Notes under the pieces: model-generated
Told to the model about the DNA's origin: nothing
Database searches by the model: none
What the model saw: only the letters and a program-made list of their open reading frames with translations
NCBI GenBank assembly: GCA_018896395.1
Contig: JAHIMN010000066.1
Span: 1 to 6,071 of the forward strand
Direction: 5' to 3'
Origin: Verrucomicrobiota bacterium
GTDB lineage: Bacteria; Verrucomicrobiota; Kiritimatiellia; JAAZAB01
Length of the DNA stretch: 6,071 bases
Shown here: positions 1 to 6,071 of the stretch, piece after piece
Position numbering within the stretch: the first letter of the stretch is position 1
Layout: each line of letters opens with the position of its first letter
Made by a program: the position numbers and the translations under genes

Positions 1-2804
1 ATCAGCATGATCAGCCCGATCTGGACGTAAACGCTGACGTCCATGTGGCGCAGATAGACCGCTAAAAAAGCGCCGAAGACCGCGATGGGCGTGCCCAACA
101 GCACGCTGAACGGCAAGCCCCAGCTTTCATACTGGGCCGCCAGGATCAGGAACACGAATAGAAGCGACAACCCGAAAATGACCCACACCGGAATACCTTG
201 CTGGGCCTGCTTTTCCTGGTATGACATCGCCAGGTAATCATATCCCATTTCCACCGGCATGGTCTGGGCAAAGACCTCTTCCAATGCCTTCATGGTTTGC
301 GCGGAACTATAGCCCGGCGCCGCGGAGACGTTAAACTGGGCGCAACGGTAAAGATTGAACCGCATGGTGAACTCCGGCCCGAAGCGCGACTCCATCTTGG
401 TCAGCGCGGAGAGCGGCGCCATGTCGCCCTGGTTGTTGCGCACATAAAACTGGCCCAGGTTCTCGGCGCGATCGCGGTAATCGCCTTCGGCTTGAACATA
501 GACCTGCCATTGCCGCCCGAAGCGGTTGAAATAGTTGATAAAATAGCCGCCCATAAAGGCCTGCAGGGTTTGATACACCTGGCTGATATCCACGCCCTGC
601 TTTAACACTTTGTCGCGGTCCACATTGACATACACCTGCGGCACGACCGGCAGAAACGTTGTGTTAATGGTTTGTATTTCCGGCCGCTTGCGGGCGGCCT
701 CCGTGAATGTTTTCACATTATCAGCCAGAAATGCAATGTCCTTGCCGGCGCGGTCCTCGAGCAGGAACGTGACGCCGCCGGCCGTGCCAATGCCCGGAAT
801 GGCCGGGGGCGGGAAGGAAAACGCGACGGCCTGCGGGAGTTTGGATAAAGCCTGATTGATGTAACCGGCAATGGCCGCGTATTGTTCCGCAGGTTTTTTG
901 CGCTCATCCCATGGCTGAAGCGTGACAAAGAAGAAAGCGTTGTACGTGTTCTGGACCCAGCTCAACATGCTGAAGCCGCAGACGGTGGTGTAAGATTGCA
1001 CGCCCGGGGTTTTGGCGAGAATTTCCTCGATTTGTTGACAAACCGCATCCGTGCGCTGAAGCGAGGCGGCATTGGGAAGCTGAACGTTAATATACATATA
1101 CCCCTGGTCCTCTTCCGGGATAAATGTGCCCGGCAGAATTTTGCCGAACCCGCCCACGCCAACCGCAACCAGCGCCAGGAAGACCAGGCTCAAAGCCGTT
1201 TTCCGGATGCAGGCCGCGCAGATTGAAACGTAGCGGTTGGTTACGCGGTTGAACATCCGGTTGAAACCGCCGAAAAACAGCGCGAGCGGGCCGCGTGTTT
1301 CCTTGCGGGGCCGCAGGAGCATGGCGGAGAGCGCCGGGCTGAGCGTCAAGGCATTGAAGGCCGAAATGAGCACGGAAATCGCGATGGTCACGGCAAACTG
1401 CTGGTAGAGCCGGCCGGTGATGCCGGGAATGAAAACGGTCGGTATAAACACGGCTGCCAGGACGAGCGCGGTGGCGACGACCGGCCCGGATACCTCCTGC
1501 ATGGCCTTGATGGTCGCTTCCTTGGGCGCCATGCCCTCCTCGATGTGGCGCGACACCGCCTCTACCACGACGATGGCATCATCCACTACCAGGCCGATGG
1601 CCAGCACCAGTCCGAAGAGCGAGAGCGTATTGATCGAAAAACCGAATACCGGGAACAACATAAAAGTCCCGATCAGCGAGACGGGCACGGCCAGGAGCGG
1701 AATCAGCGTGGCGCGCCAGCTTTGCAGGAAAAGAAAGACGACCAGGATCACCAGGAAAAGCGCTTGGAAAAACGTTTTGACAATCTCCTTGATGCCGGTC
1801 CTGACGGCCTGGGTGGTATCGAGACCGACCGCGTAATCCAGGTCCGCCGGAAACCGCTGTTTCAATTCGACCATGAGTTTATTGACGCCGTCAACCGCCT
1901 GGATGGCATTGGCGCCGGGCAGTTGGTAGAGCGCGATAATGGCGGAGGGCTTTCCATTAAATCGTCCCTTAAGGTTATAATACTGAACGCCCAACTCCAC
2001 GCGGGCGACATCTTTAAGGCGGATCATGGAACCATCCGGATTGGCCCGGATCACGATTTGGCCGAACTCTTCTTCCGTTACCAGGCGGCCCTGGGCAAGC
2101 ACGGTGTATGTGTATTCCTGGCCCGGTGGCACCGGCTCGCCGCCAATCTGGCCGGCGGGGTTAACCTTGTTCTGACTGTTGACCGCGCTGATGATGTCCG
2201 GGACAGTGATGCCGAGCTTGGCCAACTGGTCGGGTTTGACCCAGAACCGCATGGCGTATTGGCCGGCACCGAAGACCTGGATGCTGGCGATGCCCGGAAC
2301 ACGGAGCAGTTGGTCGTTTAGGTTGATATAGGCGTAATTGGCCAGGAACGCGGCGTCATAGGTGCCTTTGGGCGAATACATGCAAAGGAGCATCAGCGGA
2401 GCGGCCGTGGATTTCTGAACGGTGACACCGTAATTGCGGACGTCGGACGGGAGCTGGGAATCGGCCTGGTTAACGCGCATCTGTGCCAGGATCTGGTCAA
2501 TACTGGGGTCCGTCGTGACATCAAAATTAATACGCATTGACATGGCGCCATTGTTGGCGTTGACGGAATACATGTAGGCCATGTTGTCCACGCCGCTCAT
2601 CTGCTGTTCGATGGGGGTGGCGACCGACTGTTCCACGGTAAGCGCGTCCGCGCCGACATACGTTGCCTGTACCTGGATTTCAGGCGGGACGATATCGGGG
2701 AATTGGGCCGTAGGCAGGCCCAGCATAATGACAAGCCCCACGATAACCATGATGATGGAAATCACCATGGCCACGATGGGACGGTTGATGAAGAATTTTG
2801 TCAT
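1..2804 (-). CDS. RND multidrug efflux transporter, HAE-1 (AcrB/MexB-like), 3' end outside window
   Basis: Inner-membrane proton-driven pump subunit of a tripartite efflux system. I translated the minus strand from the ATG at 2804: it stays open for 934 codons to the window edge. The protein begins MTKFFINRPIVAMVISIIMV, the usual RND first helix (about residues 9-30), followed by the porter-domain signatures LPTAQFPDIVPPEIQV (30-45) and TPIEQQMSGVDNM (63-75), and FGAGQYAMRFW near 178-188, where Phe178 matches the AcrB binding-pocket Phe by position. The helix-4 motif GLVVDDAIVVVE carries the proton-relay pair Asp408-Asp409 (AcrB Asp407/408). A second periplasmic half (PGTFIPEEDQGYMYINVQLP) and the later helices follow. 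HAE-1 pumps are about 1040-1060 residues, so roughly 100-120 are missing, including the helix-10 lysine (AcrB Lys940), which should lie just past the edge. The start overlaps the adaptor stop and has no clear Shine-Dalgarno, which suggests translational coupling. Substrates cannot be read from sequence. Family assignment is very secure. Confidence 0.97.
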   Translation of the reverse strand, partial: MTKFFINRPIVAMVISIIMVIVGLVIMLGLPTAQFPDIVPPEIQVQATYVGADALTVEQSVATPIEQQMSGVDNMAYMYSVNANNGAMSMRINFDVTTDPSIDQILAQMRVNQADSQLPSDVRNYGVTVQKSTAAPLMLLCMYSPKGTYDAAFLANYAYINLNDQLLRVPGIASIQVFGAGQYAMRFWVKPDQLAKLGITVPDIISAVNSQNKVNPAGQIGGEPVPPGQEYTYTVLAQGRLVTEEEFGQIVIRANPDGSMIRLKDVARVELGVQYYNLKGRFNGKPSAIIALYQLPGANAIQAVDGVNKLMVELKQRFPADLDYAVGLDTTQAVRTGIKEIVKTFFQALFLVILVVFLFLQSWRATLIPLLAVPVSLIGTFMLFPVFGFSINTLSLFGLVLAIGLVVDDAIVVVEAVSRHIEEGMAPKEATIKAMQEVSGPVVATALVLAAVFIPTVFIPGITGRLYQQFAVTIAISVLISAFNALTLSPALSAMLLRPRKETRGPLALFFGGFNRMFNRVTNRYVSICAACIRKTALSLVFLALVAVGVGGFGKILPGTFIPEEDQGYMYINVQLPNAASLQRTDAVCQQIEEILAKTPGVQSYTTVCGFSMLSWVQNTYNAFFFVTLQPWDERKKPAEQYAAIAGYINQALSKLPQAVAFSFPPPAIPGIGTAGGVTFLLEDRAGKDIAFLADNVKTFTEAARKRPEIQTINTTFLPVVPQVYVNVDRDKVLKQGVDISQVYQTLQAFMGGYFINYFNRFGRQWQVYVQAEGDYRDRAENLGQFYVRNNQGDMAPLSALTKMESRFGPEFTMRFNLYRCAQFNVSAAPGYSSAQTMKALEEVFAQTMPVEMGYDYLAMSYQEKQAQQGIPVWVIFGLSLLFVFLILAAQYESWGLPFSVLLGTPIAVFGAFLAVYLRHMDVSVYVQIGLIML

Positions 2805-4003
2805 GGCGTAGAGATCGCCCCGGGGGCGGACATATTCGTTCCGGTTACCGCAGCCTTACCGGTATCCGGCTGATAGGGTTTCGGGTTTACGATCGTGCCT
2901 TCGCGAACCTTTTGCGTGCCTTCGACCACCACCCGTTCGCCGGAATTCAATCCCTGCTTGACGATCCATAACGCTCCGCTGCGTTCGCCCATCTGCACGT
3001 TTCGGATAGAGGAGCGGTTGTTCTTGTCCACGACCACGACCTGATAGTTGCCCTGCATGTCGTTGACCGCGCGTTGCGGAACCAGGAGTGCGCCCGGATG
3101 CATCTGGATGACAAACCGGATGTGGGCATATTGGCCCGGCCGCAGGATGTTATCCGGATTCGGAAACAGACCGGCGAGGAGGATCGTGCCGGTTTTAATG
3201 TTCACCTGGCGGTCGGCGAGCACAATGGTGCCCTTGTGCGGATACGTGTTGCCATCGGCGAGAATAAGCTCAAGGTTATTAGTGCGGCGGATGGCATGAT
3301 CGCTGTCCTGCGTCCTTCGTTTTTCCATTGCCTTCATATATTCCTGTTCGCTGACAGGGAAGTAGGCCTTGATGGGATTTACCGTTGAGATGGCGGTCAG
3401 CTCCGCGGTGTTGGGACCCACCAGGTCGCCGATCTGGGCTTCGGCGATGCCGGCGATGCCGTCAATCGGCGAAGTGACCTTGGTGAACCCTAAATTCAGC
3501 TCGGTCTGCTGGACGGCCGCCTGGGCCGATTCCAACGAAGCTTGAGCGCCCATGTTGGACTGGATGGCATTGTCCAGCTCTTGCTGGCTGATGGCGTTAT
3601 TTTTGGCCAGGGGCGTGTACCGCTTGACGTTTATGGCGGTCATATCCAGGTTTGCCTGGGCCTCGGCCATTTGGCCGTTGGCCTTGTCCAGTGCCGCCTG
3701 GAAGGGACGCGGGTCAATTTGAAAAAGCAGGTCGCCTTTGTGGACCAGCGAGCCTTCCTGGTAATGCTGAGTCATCAGGTAGCCGCTGACTTGGGCATGG
3801 ATCCGGGCATTAACCAACCCGTCGAGCGTGCCGATCCAGTCCCCGTAAATAGGGACGTCCTTCTGAATCACGTCCATCACCATCACCTCCGGTGGCCCCA
3901 TCTGGGGCGCGTGCGCGGTGCGTTTGCAGCCGGAGGTGGCCAGCGCCAGGATCACGATGGCGGGTAGGAGCCATATTGCTACGAGTGTTCTTTTTCTAAT
4001 CAT
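2801..4003 (-). CDS. RND efflux periplasmic adaptor (membrane fusion protein, AcrA/MexA-like), probable lipoprotein
   Basis: Complete 400-residue adaptor that links the inner-membrane pump to an outer-membrane channel. The N-terminus MIRKRTL has basic residues, then a hydrophobic stretch (about 8-22) and TSGC ending at Cys26, a plausible although imperfect lipobox (Thr rather than Leu at -3). The adaptor domains appear in the usual order: first lipoyl half (about 65-97, ARIHAQVSGYL and GDLLFQIDPRPF), alpha-helical hairpin (about 98-170, Ala/Gln-rich), second lipoyl half (about 172-206, FTKVTSPIDGIAG), beta-barrel (about 208-302, PIKAYFPVSEQEY and LRPGQYAHIRF) and membrane-proximal domain (about 303-375, ALLVPQRAVNDMQGNYQVVVV). 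The last 20 residues are a Thr/Ala/Gly/Pro tail with no recognisable function. I prefer the ATG at 4003 because GAGG lies 6 nt upstream; the in-frame GTG at 4015 overlaps that ribosome site and lacks one of its own. Its TGA overlaps the pump ATG by 4 bases, so the pair is one operon. Confidence 0.96.
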   Translation of the reverse strand: MIRKRTLVAIWLLPAIVILALATSGCKRTAHAPQMGPPEVMVMDVIQKDVPIYGDWIGTLDGLVNARIHAQVSGYLMTQHYQEGSLVHKGDLLFQIDPRPFQAALDKANGQMAEAQANLDMTAINVKRYTPLAKNNAISQQELDNAIQSNMGAQASLESAQAAVQQTELNLGFTKVTSPIDGIAGIAEAQIGDLVGPNTAELTAISTVNPIKAYFPVSEQEYMKAMEKRRTQDSDHAIRRTNNLELILADGNTYPHKGTIVLADRQVNIKTGTILLAGLFPNPDNILRPGQYAHIRFVIQMHPGALLVPQRAVNDMQGNYQVVVVDKNNRSSIRNVQMGERSGALWIVKQGLNSGERVVVEGTQKVREGTIVNPKPYQPDTGKAAVTGTNMSAPGAISTP

Positions 4004-4009
4004 GTTTGG

Positions 4010-4015
4010 CCTCAC
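4010..4015 (-). promoter_or_regulatory. Ribosome binding site of the adaptor gene
   Basis: On the minus strand this reads GTGAGG, with GAGG (4013 to 4010) separated from the ATG at 4003 by six bases (CCAAAC), a normal spacing. It decides the start: the longer reading from GTG at 4015 would begin inside this site and has only AACCTCCA before it. Confidence 0.7.
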
Positions 4016-4031
4016 TGGAGGTTCTATTCAT

Positions 4032-4064
4032 GCCACGCTCATGCATAGTCCTCTGAAGCGTGGC
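4032..4064. repeat. Inverted repeat (8-bp arms) in the probable leader of the efflux operon
   Basis: GCCACGCT at 4032-4039 is the exact reverse complement of AGCGTGGC at 4057-4064, with a 17-base spacer that itself contains the palindrome ATGCAT (4041-4046). It lies 29 bases upstream of the adaptor ATG and downstream of the best minus-strand promoter candidate, so it would be in the mRNA leader. It could be an operator for a dimeric repressor or an RNA stem-loop; the sequence does not decide between these. Read on the plus strand, TTTATT follows the right arm, but no gene on that strand ends here, so a terminator is unlikely. Confidence 0.5.
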
Positions 4065-4084
4065 TTTATTAATGGTTTTGACAA

Positions 4085-4114
4085 AGCATAACGTGTATCA
4101 AATGGACGAATCAA
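4085..4114 (-). promoter_or_regulatory. Candidate sigma-70-type promoter for the adaptor-pump operon
   Basis: On the minus strand TTGATT (4114 to 4109) is followed, after 18 bases, by TATGCT (4090 to 4085). Each hexamer matches the consensus at about four of six positions. Transcription would start near 4078, giving a leader of about 75 bases that includes the inverted repeat at 4032-4064. A second minus-strand -10-like hexamer, TATACT (4129 to 4124), lies upstream with a weaker -35. Promoter consensus in this organism is unknown, so this is tentative. Confidence 0.35.
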
Positions 4115-4133
4115 GCGCAATTTAGTATACACG
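4092..4133. repeat. Inverted repeat CGTGTAT / ATACACG across the divergent promoter region
   Basis: CGTGTAT at 4092-4098 pairs exactly with ATACACG at 4127-4133, with a 28-base spacer. The left arm lies between the hexamers of the candidate leftward promoter and the right arm overlaps the -10-like TATACA of the candidate rightward promoter. TAACGT also occurs as a direct repeat at 4089-4094 and 4139-4144, exactly 50 bp apart. This could be a regulator site serving both exporters, but 7-bp arms so far apart can arise by chance in AT-rich DNA. Confidence 0.3.
4103..4131 (+). promoter_or_regulatory. Candidate promoter for the MATE gene
   Basis: TGGACG (4103-4108) and TATACA (4126-4131) are separated by 17 bases, each matching the sigma-70 consensus at four of six positions. 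The start of transcription would be near 4138, so the transcript would include all three tandem inverted repeats at 4162-4208. A perfect TTGACA is present at 4078-4083, but no convincing -10 lies 16-18 bases beyond it. Weak evidence. Confidence 0.25.
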
Positions 4134-4161
4134 AGATTTAACGTATAGGAATTTTCACGTC

Positions 4162-4208
4162 GGCGACAAAGTCGCCAAGTGATCACTTATCCCGATGAAT
4201 ATCGGGAT
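4162..4208. repeat. Three perfect inverted repeats end to end (possible REP/MITE-like intergenic repeat)
   Basis: The block consists of three abutting palindromic units with no base between them. Unit 1 is GGCGAC-AAA-GTCGCC (4162-4176, 6-bp arms, 3-base loop). Unit 2 is AAGTGATCACTT (4177-4188, a perfect 12-bp palindrome). Unit 3 is ATCCCGAT-GAAT-ATCGGGAT (4189-4208, 8-bp arms, 4-base loop). Units 1 and 3 would fold into tight hairpins in RNA or single-stranded DNA. The architecture resembles repetitive extragenic palindromic elements or a short miniature element. No other copy is visible in this window, so its repetitive nature is inferred. The longest possible MATE reading frame (ATG at 4195) starts inside unit 3. 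Confidence 0.6.
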
Positions 4209-4251
4209 GACGCGGCAAAAAATAATTTTGGTGAGATGTGTGCGTGGCCTT

Positions 4252-5673
4252 ATGAACTCCTTCATCCAACGCATTGTTGAAAACTGGCGCCGGCCCGGTG
4301 GCTATCGCGAGGTGTTCAAGATCAGCCTGCCGCTAATCATCAGCATGAGCTCGCATACGGTCATGCTGTTCACCGACCGGCTGTTCCTGGGGCGCTACTC
4401 GCTGGATACGCTGGCGGCATCCGTGCCGGCGGGATCGCTGGCCTTCATGTTCATGTGCTTTTTCATGGGCGTAGTCGAGTTCACCAATACCTTTGTGGCG
4501 CAATATGTCGGCGCGCATCTGCCCCGACGGGTCGGGAGCGTGCTCTGGCAGGGGATCTATTTGGCACTGGCCGCCGGCATTCTGCTGGCGGGCCTGTCGT
4601 TCTTCGGGGAAAGTTTGTTCCGGCTGGCCGGACACGCGCCGCGGATCCAGGAGCTTGAGACGGTCTATTTCCGGATTCTCATGCTGGGCGCCGTGTTCGG
4701 ACTTTTGCAGAACGCGCTAAGCTGTTTTTATTCCGGGCGGGGCCTGACCATGCCCCTCATGATCGTCAATGTGATCGGCGTGACGCTCAACGTGCCGTTG
4801 GATTACATGCTTATTAACGGGCGTGGGGGCTTCCCGGAGATGGGCATGGCCGGCTCCGCTGTGGCCACGGTGATCAGCTCCGCGGTCATGCTCCTGCTTT
4901 ATATCGGCGTGGTGTTCCGCGAACAAAACGACCGGGTCTACGGCGTGCGCCGCATGTGGGTCTTTGACCGCGTTCTGTTTGGGCGCCTGTTGAAATTCGG
5001 GACGCCGTCCGGAATCCAGTTCTTTGTGGATATTTTCGGGTTTGCCATGTTCCTGCTGATGGTGGGGCGGCTGGGCCGCGACGCGCTGGCGGCGACCAAT
5101 ATTGCCTGCTCGATCAACCTGCTGGCCTTTATGCCGATGATCGGTTTTTCGATTGCCGTCAGCACCCTGGTGGGACAGGCCATCGGGCGTGGATGCCCGG
5201 AGGATGGCGTGGTCGCCACGCGGAGCGCCCTGCATTTGACCTGTGCTTATATGTGGGTGCTGGCGGCGCTATTTGTCCTGGCACCGGAATGGCTGATTAA
5301 TATTTTTAAAGCGTCGGGTGATGATGCCGGGGAGTTTACGGCCGTCCGGCGTCTGACAGTGGGCGTCCTGCGCTTTGTCGCTTTTTACAGCGTGTTTGAT
5401 ACGATCAATGTCATTTATTCCGGCGCGCTTCGCGGCGCGGGTGACACGAAATTCATTGGCTGGACGATTGCCTGCCTGTCGCTGGGCCTGATTGTTCTAC
5501 CGATCACGGCGGGGGTGGTTTATTTCCATTTCGGGCTTTATACCGTCTGGGGCTTCCTGTCCGCCTATGTCTGCGTGCTGGCCCTGGTGTTCCGCTGGCG
5601 GTATCGCCAGGGACGCTGGAAGCGGATGCGGGTCATTGAACCTGTGCCCTTGCCGCTGGTCCCGCCCACCTGA
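4252..5673 (+). CDS. MATE-family multidrug/sodium (or proton) antiporter
   Basis: Inner-membrane exporter that uses a cation gradient to expel organic cations and related drugs. From the ATG at 4252 it is 473 residues, typical of the family, and highly hydrophobic with about 12 membrane segments in two six-helix halves. Helix 1 is near 22-45 (SLPLIISMSSHTVMLFTDR). The first-half signature is very clear: YSGRGLTMPLMIVNVIG (160-176), NVPLDYMLING (180-190) and FPEMGMAGSAVATVIS (194-209). The internal repeat recurs in the second half as STLVGQAIGRG (304-314) and YSGALRGAGDTKF (389-401). The C-terminus is basic, then proline-rich. The start is uncertain. The frame is open back to ATG 4195, but that ATG lies inside a hairpin and adds MNIGMTRQKIILVRCVRGL, which is not MATE-like. 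A GTG at 4240 has GGTGAG just upstream (4230-4235) and is a fair alternative (477 residues). The actual cation and substrates cannot be told from sequence. Confidence 0.95.
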   Translation: MNSFIQRIVENWRRPGGYREVFKISLPLIISMSSHTVMLFTDRLFLGRYSLDTLAASVPAGSLAFMFMCFFMGVVEFTNTFVAQYVGAHLPRRVGSVLWQGIYLALAAGILLAGLSFFGESLFRLAGHAPRIQELETVYFRILMLGAVFGLLQNALSCFYSGRGLTMPLMIVNVIGVTLNVPLDYMLINGRGGFPEMGMAGSAVATVISSAVMLLLYIGVVFREQNDRVYGVRRMWVFDRVLFGRLLKFGTPSGIQFFVDIFGFAMFLLMVGRLGRDALAATNIACSINLLAFMPMIGFSIAVSTLVGQAIGRGCPEDGVVATRSALHLTCAYMWVLAALFVLAPEWLINIFKASGDDAGEFTAVRRLTVGVLRFVAFYSVFDTINVIYSGALRGAGDTKFIGWTIACLSLGLIVLPITAGVVYFHFGLYTVWGFLSAYVCVLALVFRWRYRQGRWKRMRVIEPVPLPLVPPT

Positions 5674-5681
5674 TTTATGCC

Positions 5682-6071
5682 TTATTCTATAGGCGCCAGC
5701 ACGACCCGGAAGCCGATCATGGGATTGCACCGCATGGGATAGGCATCACTGCGGTTCGTGATGGTAATAATGTCCGGTTCGTCGTTATTCCAGCTGGCCC
5801 CGCGCAGGGACCGCGTGATTTGCTGGTCGTCGTACCAGTCCTGGCACCATTCCCAGACGTTGCCGCCCACGCCGAATAAACCCCAGGCATTGTTCCCGCT
5901 GCGCTTCACCGGACACGTGATAATGAACCCGTCATTATGTCCGCTGATATAGGGTTCATGCTGGAACAGCCGGTAGATTAGCCCGACGCCTTCCTTGCCC
6001 CGGTAGTTGAACGTATCCGGCGGCGGCCAGGTATTGCCCCAGGGATACCGGCGGCGTTCACCGCAGGAGGC
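5682..6071 (-). CDS. SUMF1/FGE-sulfatase-domain protein, C-terminal part (5' end outside window)
   Basis: The minus strand is open from the right edge to a TAA at 5684-5682, giving the last 129 residues of a protein with the formylglycine-generating-enzyme-like fold. In order it shows RRYPWGNTWPPPDTFNYRG (residues 7-25 of the fragment), NAWGLFGVGGNVWEWCQDWY (the family's GL-D-GNVWEW-DWY block), SLRGASW (usually RGGSW) and IGFRVVLA close to the end. True formylglycine-generating enzymes have two catalytic, copper-binding cysteines just after the RGGSY segment (C-x4-C); here that segment is WNNDEPDI with no cysteine, so it is probably not a sulfatase-maturing enzyme. Other members of this fold act in ergothioneine-type C-S chemistry, as binding or scaffold domains, or fused to kinases; the missing N-terminus would be needed to choose. 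It converges on the MATE gene, with 8 bp between stop codons and no evident terminator hairpin. Confidence 0.9.
   Translation of the reverse strand, partial: ASCGERRRYPWGNTWPPPDTFNYRGKEGVGLIYRLFQHEPYISGHNDGFIITCPVKRSGNNAWGLFGVGGNVWEWCQDWYDDQQITRSLRGASWNNDEPDIITITNRSDAYPMRCNPMIGFRVVLAPIE

Noticed and set aside
1545..2321. Long plus-strand open frame of 258 codons opposite the pump gene
   Set aside because: It is antisense to a continuous, clearly recognisable RND coding sequence; its translation is rich in His, Arg, Gln and Asp, has no family resemblance and is typical of a shadow frame in GC-rich DNA.
1..2804. Possible frameshift or pseudogene in the pump, because the frame has no stop in the window
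   Set aside because: Translation through all 934 codons is continuous and in register with RND motifs from helix 1 to the approach to helix 10; the missing stop is only the window edge.
3542..3967. Plus-strand open frame opposite the adaptor gene
   Set aside because: Antisense to the conserved adaptor domains; the low-complexity HVHHHHLRW-type translation has no recognisable domain and no ribosome site.
4003..4015. GTG at 4015 as start of the adaptor
   Set aside because: It would start inside the GTGAGG ribosome site that is well placed for the ATG at 4003, and the ATG gives a normal lipoprotein signal sequence.
4032..4070. Inverted repeat followed by TTTATT as a plus-strand terminator
   Set aside because: No plus-strand gene ends upstream of it, the 17-base loop is long, and the T-run is short and interrupted.
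4717..5235. Minus-strand open frame of 172 codons opposite the MATE gene
   Set aside because: Its His/Gln/Asp-rich translation mirrors the hydrophobic codons of the MATE helices; no domain or start signal supports it.
5674..5681. Bidirectional terminator between the converging MATE and FGE-like genes
   Set aside because: Only 8 bp separate the stop codons, and I find no stem with a flanking T-run there or just inside either gene end.

Overview
The window holds four genes in a divergent-then-convergent layout. From left to right: most of an RND-type multidrug efflux transporter gene (minus strand, its 3' end cut off by the window edge); its periplasmic adaptor lipoprotein gene (minus strand, complete); a roughly 250-bp divergent intergenic region rich in inverted repeats; a complete MATE-family multidrug exporter gene (plus strand); and the C-terminal part of a formylglycine-generating-enzyme-like (SUMF1/FGE-sulfatase) domain protein (minus strand, its 5' end cut off by the window edge).

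The host is a Gram-negative (diderm) bacterium: an RND pump with a lipoprotein adaptor only makes sense with an outer membrane. Base composition is moderately GC-rich. The MATE protein's N-terminal half (RRPGGYREV lead-in, then a TD-R-FL-YS first helix) and the FGE-like protein resemble what I recall from the Planctomycetes-Verrucomicrobia-Lentisphaerae/Kiritimatiellae group. That placement is an inference from memory; no rRNA or marker gene is present to test it.

The adaptor and pump form an operon read leftwards. The adaptor stop and the pump start share an ATGA, so the two are probably translationally coupled and made together as two layers of a tripartite pump; an outer-membrane factor gene would be expected beyond position 1. 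The MATE gene is read the other way from the same intergenic region, so two unrelated drug exporters (proton-driven RND and cation-driven MATE) sit back to back and may share regulatory DNA. The FGE-like gene converges on the MATE gene with only 8 bp between the two stop codons.

I see no clearly novel system here. The parts most worth a second look are the three perfect inverted repeats lying end to end at 4162-4208, running into the MATE open reading frame; a second set of inverted repeats over the candidate divergent promoters; and the FGE-like domain, which lacks the catalytic cysteine pair and has a C-terminus of the type known in other proteins as a diversity-generating-retroelement target. 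The window contains no tRNA, rRNA, CRISPR array or transposase that I can detect.
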